NCBI GenBank assembly: GCA_030533445.1
Contig: CM060064.1
Location: 43,990,787-44,054,786 of the forward strand
Reading direction: 5' to 3'
From: Cyprinodon diabolis
Taxonomy: Eukaryota; Chordata; Actinopteri; Cyprinodontiformes; Cyprinodontidae
Length of the DNA: 64,000 nucleotides
In this document: positions 59,661 to 64,000 of the stretch, in pieces
Layout of the letters: each line of letters opens with the position of its first letter
Position numbering within the stretch: the stretch's first letter is position 1
Translations under genes and position numbers: made by a program
Notes under the pieces: model-generated
The model's input: the letters and a program-made list of their open reading frames with translations, nothing else
The model's database searches: none
Told to the model about the DNA's origin: nothing

Positions 59661-60423
59661 GCAAGTATTCAGAGAGTTCATTAAAAGGACCATATGAGTA
59701 TCAGGTGTTATACTTAAATAGCTATGAGTGTTTTTCAGTTGTTGTTTCATGGAAACCTGCCCAGTGAGGTGTGGTAGTTAACAATAGAGGAAGGAGTGAA
59801 TTCCCGCACTGGCAGCATCAATCAACGAGCCCTCCACAGAAATGCAGAATGACCACAAAACAACTTTCTACAGAATTCATGAATTTATTAACAGAATCCT
59901 TCCGCTTCCAGATAAAATACTTTTGTCAACAAACTCTTTTAATGGTACAATTCACCTTTAACCTAATCACTAAAATGAAGAGAATACAGGAAGGGTTAGA
60001 ACAAAAGTGAAACTGATAACTAAATATAGACAGTGTATTCAAAAGGCACAAAGGATTAGGAATGAGGCCAAATTCAATCCGAATTTTACAACGAGAACAA
60101 CTGATAGATGTTTAACCGGTCCACATTTCACATTTCAAAGCAAAAGGAAAACTAAAATCCAATTTTATTAAAGTTTTTGTCAAAGAAATATTTTTGATGA
60201 ATTGGAATATTAAAACAATTTTGGACCAAAGGTTCCTAACCAACTTCAATTTTTAAACCATGTTTTTTTTTCTTCATTTGCCACCTCCATAACCTCTACA
60301 AGTTGTTTTAGATGGAAACCCCAAAAAATTTAAGAAATTCAACAATGGTATCATCAAGCACACAACTTCCTGCTGAGTTATTTCCCAAAATCTAGAAGCT
60401 CTATAAGCCAAGAAAGAGTTAAC
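59661..60423. other. Unassigned sequence
   Basis: No gene or recognised repeat. Confidence 0.5.
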
Positions 60424-60640
60424 TGTCAGATTGTGTGGAGGCTTTAAGGACCCAAATGCAGATGAGTGTTTGATGATTTAATGAAAGGGGAACCGAGGCA
60501 AAAATCCAAAAATACTAAAAACCAAGCAAAAACCAATAAACATCAGGGAAATTACTCAAAGGAAGCAAAAGACAAGAAAGCAATAAAACAACTTTAACAA
60601 CACGATAAACCAGCACTGATTGAGGCCTCTGATCAGAAAG
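60424..60640 (-). mobile_element. LTR fragment, minus orientation
   Basis: TGTCAGATTGTGTGGAGGCT then GGACCCAAATGCAGATGAGTG and an AAAATCCAAAAATACTAAAA tract match the first half of the LTR class at 17051 and 48040. The other end is missing. Confidence 0.5.
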
Positions 60641-60778
60641 GTTATCTTCACCTGTGTAGGCTACCCAGGTTCTCACCAAAGATCCTCTCTGGAGGAGATG
60701 CATAACTCGCACTCACTAACACACAGGAACCCTGACATTAACTACAACCAGTTTCAGTCCCAGATGGACACTGAGATA

Positions 60779-62026
60779 CACTATATTGCCAAAAGTATTT
60801 GCTCACCTGCCTTGACTCACATATGAGCTTAAGTGACATCCCGTTCCTAATCCATAGGGTTCAATATGACGTCGGTCCACCCTTTGCAGCTAGAACAGCT
60901 TCAACTCTTCTGGGAAGGCTGTCCACAAGGTTTAGGAGTGTGTTTATGGGAATTTTTGACCATTCTTCCAGAAGCGCATTTGTGAGGTCGCACACTGATG
61001 TTGGACGAGAAGGCCTGGCTCTCAGTCTCCGCTCTAATTCATCCCAAAGGTGTTCTATCGGGTTGAGGTCAGGACTCTGTGCAGGCCAGTCAAGTTCATC
61101 CACACCAGACTCTGTCATCCATGTCTTTATGGACCTTGCTTTGTGCACTGGTGCACAGTCATGTTGGAAGAGGAAGGGGCCAGCTCCAAACTGTTCCCAC
61201 AAAGTTGGGAGCATGGAATTGTCCAAAATGTCTTGGTATGCTGAAGCATTCAGAGTTCCTTTCACTGGAACTAAGGGGCCAAGCCCAGCTCCTGAAAAAC
61301 AACCCCACACCATAATCCCCCCTCCATCAAACTTTACACTTGGCACAATGCAGTCAGACAAGTACCGTTCTCCTGGCAACCGCCAAACCCAGACCCGTCC
61401 ATCAGATTGCCAGATGGAGAAGCGCGATTCGTCACTCCAGAGAACGCGTCTCCACTGCTCTAGAGTCCAGTGGCGGCGTGCTTTACACCACCGCATCCGA
61501 CGCTTTGCATTGCACTTGGTTATGTATGGCTTGGATGCAGCTGCTCGACCATGGAAACCCATTCCATGAAGCTCTCTGCGCACTGTTCTTGAGCTAATCT
61601 GAAGGCCACATGAAGTTTGGAGGTCTGTAGTGATTGACTCTGCAGAAAGTTGGCGACCTCTTCGCACTATGCGCTTCAGCATCCGCTGACCCCGCTCCGT
61701 CAGTTTACGTGGCCTACCACTTCGTGGCTGAGTTGCTGTCGTTCCCAAACACTTCCATTTTCTTATAATACAGCTGACAGTTGACTGTGGAATATTTAGG
61801 AGCGAGGAAATTTCACGACTGGATTTGTTGCACAGGTGGCATCCTATCACAGTTCCACGCTGGAATTCACTGAGCTCCTGAGAGCGACCCATTCTTTCAC
61901 AAATGTTTGTAAAAACAGTCTGCATGCCTAGGTGCTTGAATTTATACACCTGTGGCCATGGAAGTGATTGGAACACCTGATTCCAATAATTTGGATGGGT
62001 GAGCAAATACTTTTGGCAATATAGTG
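60779..62026 (-). mobile_element. Complete Tc1-like transposon, 1248 bp (twin B)
   Basis: Same 29-bp terminal repeats as twin A (29616-30863), TA on both sides (60777-60778 and 62027-62028). By eye the two copies differ at two bases, both in the transposase: one synonymous, one changing glycine to aspartate. It lies about 520 bp downstream of the stop codon of the kinase-like exon, on the same strand. Confidence 0.95.
60861..61892 (-). CDS. Tc1 transposase (DD34E), apparently full length, twin B
   Basis: 343 residues from the ATG at 61890-61892, identical to twin A except aspartate at about residue 189 (KFDGGG instead of KFGGGG). Helix-turn-helix and SGRPRK regions and the catalytic D154, D245 and E280 are retained. 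The substitution alters a glycine-rich loop ahead of MVWG that is conserved as glycines in related transposases, so this copy may be weaker; that effect is inference. Confidence 0.93.
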   Translation of the reverse strand: MGRSQELSEFQRGTVIGCHLCNKSSREISSLLNIPQSTVSCIIRKWKCLGTTATQPRSGRPRKLTERGQRMLKRIVRRGRQLSAESITTDLQTSCGLQISSRTVRRELHGMGFHGRAAASKPYITKCNAKRRMRWCKARRHWTLEQWRRVLWSDESRFSIWQSDGRVWVWRLPGERYLSDCIVPSVKFDGGGIMVWGCFSGAGLGPLVPVKGTLNASAYQDILDNSMLPTLWEQFGAGPFLFQHDCAPVHKARSIKTWMTESGVDELDWPAQSPDLNPIEHLWDELERRLRARPSRPTSVCDLTNALLEEWSKIPINTLLNLVDSLPRRVEAVLAAKGGPTSY

Positions 62027-62028
62027 TA

Positions 62029-62548
62029 ACTCAGGTTTTATGATGCAGATCATACTTAGTTCAAGAAAATTATTCTGGAAGGGTGGAGCATTTAGAGTTT
62101 GGACCAAACAAAACCAAATGGTGAGGAATGTAAGTTTGATGTAAACAACAACATTAAAAAGTCTAAGATTTATATGAGAAACAATAAATAAAAAACATAA
62201 AAGAGGAAAAGGTCAGACAGGTAGATAGCTTACAGATAAAAACAGGAGGAAAAACACAACTAGACTGAACATGTGAAGGTTTCATTGTAGCCATCTTGAC
62301 AAACGGCTCAACAAGCAAGAAGATAAGCGTTTCCTCTTCTTTAGTCGGACATATTTCCACCTCATTTCATGTCCCATCTTCCCTTTTCCTGCAATCAGCC
62401 TTGTTTTATGATGTCATGTGCAGACTTATCAACACTTTTCACCTCACATATTAGATCCTTGTTCCTGAGGAATTGTTAATATCCTTGAAGGTTTGTCCTC
62501 AATGTTCTCTCTTTTCTAATTTGTTGTCTTTAAAAACATGGATGTTAT
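62029..62548 (-). other. Probable 3' UTR of the kinase-like gene
   Basis: Downstream of the stop codon on the minus strand there is no canonical AATAAA between the stop and the Tc1 at 62026; the closest variant is TATAAA at about 62169-62174. The true poly(A) site may lie beyond the transposon, in which case the Tc1 is in the transcript. Confidence 0.4.
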
Positions 62549-63397
62549 TTAGCCATTAATCTTAACATCTTCGTATTTGATAATCTTTCCATCCTGAGTC
62601 ACGACTGTCTGCTCCCACGTTTCAATCTTTCCATTTTTCTGCTCAATGCGCCGCACCACCACCTTCCCTGATTTTGGTAAGTTGTTGGGCAGATCCTTAG
62701 CTGCTTCGTTGTCTAACCTTATCCTTGTGAGATCAGGCATCACGTCTGTCCTTCCTGGCTGGGCCAAAGCTGGGTTCCTGTTTTTGTCCCGTGCCAGATT
62801 GGGGAAGGGAGAATTGTGAGCCCCAATCTGGGGGCGCGGAGGTTTTATTTCTGGTCTGGGTGTTCGCTCCCATTTATATGGTAATGGAGATCTGTCTTTG
62901 TGAAACGGAGAGGGATCTCTGGGATTTCTGTTCAGCCGGCCTGCAGCTCTGTGCGGTGGGGATGAAGACCTGTGTCTGACAGGCTTATCTGCCTGTGGTG
63001 GTTTTAGAAAATCTTTTGGAACTGATGCTCTGGTTCCATTTGCTTGTCTTCCAGCGTTTCGAATTTCATCCATGACCAAAGCCATGGTGGCCCTGCGAGA
63101 AGGGTCAGGCTCCACCATCCTGCACACAGCATCACAGTGGGGCTGACCCTGCATCGTCTCCCTGATCTTAGCAGGACAGACAGTGGGCGTGTGAAGCCGT
63201 ATCCGGGCATAAAGCTCCGCAATGATCTTCCCCATGGCCCAGACGTCTGAACGCTGACTCCGTTGGCTTCTCCTCTCCAGGACTTCAGGAGCTGAGTACG
63301 CCTCGTTCCCCATGTCTATGGCTGAGTTTAGACCATGTCTGAAAAACTTGGCCAGTCCAAGATCAATGATGACGGCTCTGTTTGTTCCATGTTCCAC
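62549..63397 (-). CDS. Last coding exon of a protein-kinase-like gene
   Basis: A 282-codon open exon on the minus strand. A splice acceptor (TTCCTGTTAG, intron ending 63398) precedes it; the first codon is GTG inside the message, not a start. The first 110 residues are the second half of a kinase domain: DLG (12-14, in place of the usual DFG, keeping the metal-binding aspartate), YSAPEV (35-40), SDVWAMGKIIAEL (50-62), and PDPSRRAT (98-104). The rest is a proline- and arginine-rich tail (RHRSSSPPHR, PRPEIKPPRP), ending with a charged QKNGKIETWEQ...DGKIIKYEDV segment before TAA. The ATP-binding lobe and catalytic loop must lie in upstream exons beyond position 64000. I do not recognise the gene; it probably phosphorylates protein, though pseudokinase status cannot be excluded without the HRD loop. 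Confidence 0.8.
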   Translation of the reverse strand: MEHGTNRAVIIDLGLAKFFRHGLNSAIDMGNEAYSAPEVLERRSQRSQRSDVWAMGKIIAELYARIRLHTPTVCPAKIRETMQGQPHCDAVCRMVEPDPSRRATMALVMDEIRNAGRQANGTRASVPKDFLKPPQADKPVRHRSSSPPHRAAGRLNRNPRDPSPFHKDRSPLPYKWERTPRPEIKPPRPQIGAHNSPFPNLARDKNRNPALAQPGRTDVMPDLTRIRLDNEAAKDLPNNLPKSGKVVVRRIEQKNGKIETWEQTVVTQDGKIIKYEDVKING

Positions 63398-64000
63398 CTA
63401 ACAGGAATCAGAAATTAAAGAAGTAAAATTTAAAATGTCTTTATTAGATCAAAAATACAGTATATAACTATTTCATACAACAATTACAAGTGAAAAAGTT
63501 TTATAGGATTGTTTTTTTCATTTATATCATTTAGATAATATTTAAATCCCCCATTTTATTGCAAAGCTGCACAGCGGCAGCCCACTGCTCCCCAAGGGGA
63601 GGGTTTAATGCAGAGTTAATTTCTCCATTGTGGGACAATAAAGTTCAATTTCTATCCTTTTTTTTTTTTCTATTTTAAAGAAATCTAAATGCACAAAAAC
63701 GGTTTATTTTCTGCACTGGCTTAAAATGGTGTTGATTTTACAGCTGCAGATGTGCATTTAGATATTATGCTTTAACAAGTTTAAAGTTAATTTTTCCAAG
63801 AGAACAAACTTCTCCATCATTATTGTCTATTTGATTACCACAAATATTTTTCTAAGCATTTTTGAGGCTTTCTGTCAGCATTTTTTTAACTTAAATATTT
63901 TTTAATTAAAAGACTTAATTTGTTCCATGTTTTTAAAGAATTTGAGTCTAAACGATCTACTTAACAAATTTAATTAAAAGTTATCAACTTCTTTCCTCCT
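63398..64000 (-). other. Intron of the kinase-like gene with a SINE-tail scrap
   Basis: AT-rich sequence upstream of the terminal exon. At 63560-63655 it contains GGCAGCCCACTGCTCCCCAA and GGGACAATAAAGTTCAATTT, resembling the tail of the SINE at 24199-24462. No further exon is seen before the window ends. Confidence 0.55.

Noticed and set aside
63397..63397. GTG at the start of the kinase-like frame as a start codon
   Set aside because: It follows directly on a splice acceptor (TTAG) and the frame begins in the middle of a kinase domain, so it is an internal codon.

Overview
This is vertebrate, almost certainly teleost fish, nuclear DNA. It is AT-rich, intron-scale sequence dominated by transposable elements of kinds that are abundant in ray-finned fish: Tc1/mariner, hAT MITEs, L2/CR1-type LINEs, tRNA-head SINEs and solo LTRs. 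There are no operons, bacterial promoters or CRISPR arrays. The species cannot be named from the sequence alone.

Host gene content is thin. The only convincing host gene piece is the terminal coding exon of a protein-kinase-like gene on the minus strand (62549-63397), entered through a clear splice acceptor. The rest is intergenic or intronic.

Layout. 0-9 kb: an old LTR relic, a hAT element (2078-4098) that received an intact DD36E Tc1-like transposon (2674-3894), a hAT MITE with perfect 8-bp target duplication (4884-5321), and a composite repeat (about 6456-9038) that received a Tc1 element with 202-bp terminal repeats and a twice-stopped transposase. 9-23 kb: Tc1, THAP and RNase-H LINE relics, solo LTRs at 10140 and 20215, an L2-type LINE with an open reverse-transcriptase C-terminus (13183-14490), and a SINE split by a hAT element (22430-23679). 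23.8-28.7 kb: a deep nest, in which an L2 LINE holds a tRNA-head SINE and a gag-only LTR retrotransposon, which in turn holds a second copy of the 202-bp-TIR Tc1. 29-31 kb and 60.8-62.0 kb: two nearly identical 1248-bp Tc1 elements with full-length transposases. 36-48 kb: a RecQ-helicase fragment, two large inverted-repeat elements (39993-40957 and 44622-45514), an integrase-like fragment, a decayed Tc1, a 420-bp MITE and solo LTRs. 48-60 kb: hAT MITEs with perfect 8-bp duplications, LINE tails, and a diverged direct duplication at about 53.9 and 59.3 kb.

How the parts work together. Most of the window records sequential insertion. Exact target duplications (TA for Tc1, 8 bp for hAT, 5 bp for LTR, TTAA for one foldback element) give a relative order of insertions. 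Three transposases look full length (2822-3862, 29698-30729, 60861-61892), so this locus could have supplied active Tc1 transposase recently. I see no gene cluster that amounts to a new multi-gene system. The most unusual items are the pol-less LTR element with an EPQS-repeat protein, the DD36E spacing, and several elements carrying host-like or helicase coding fragments.
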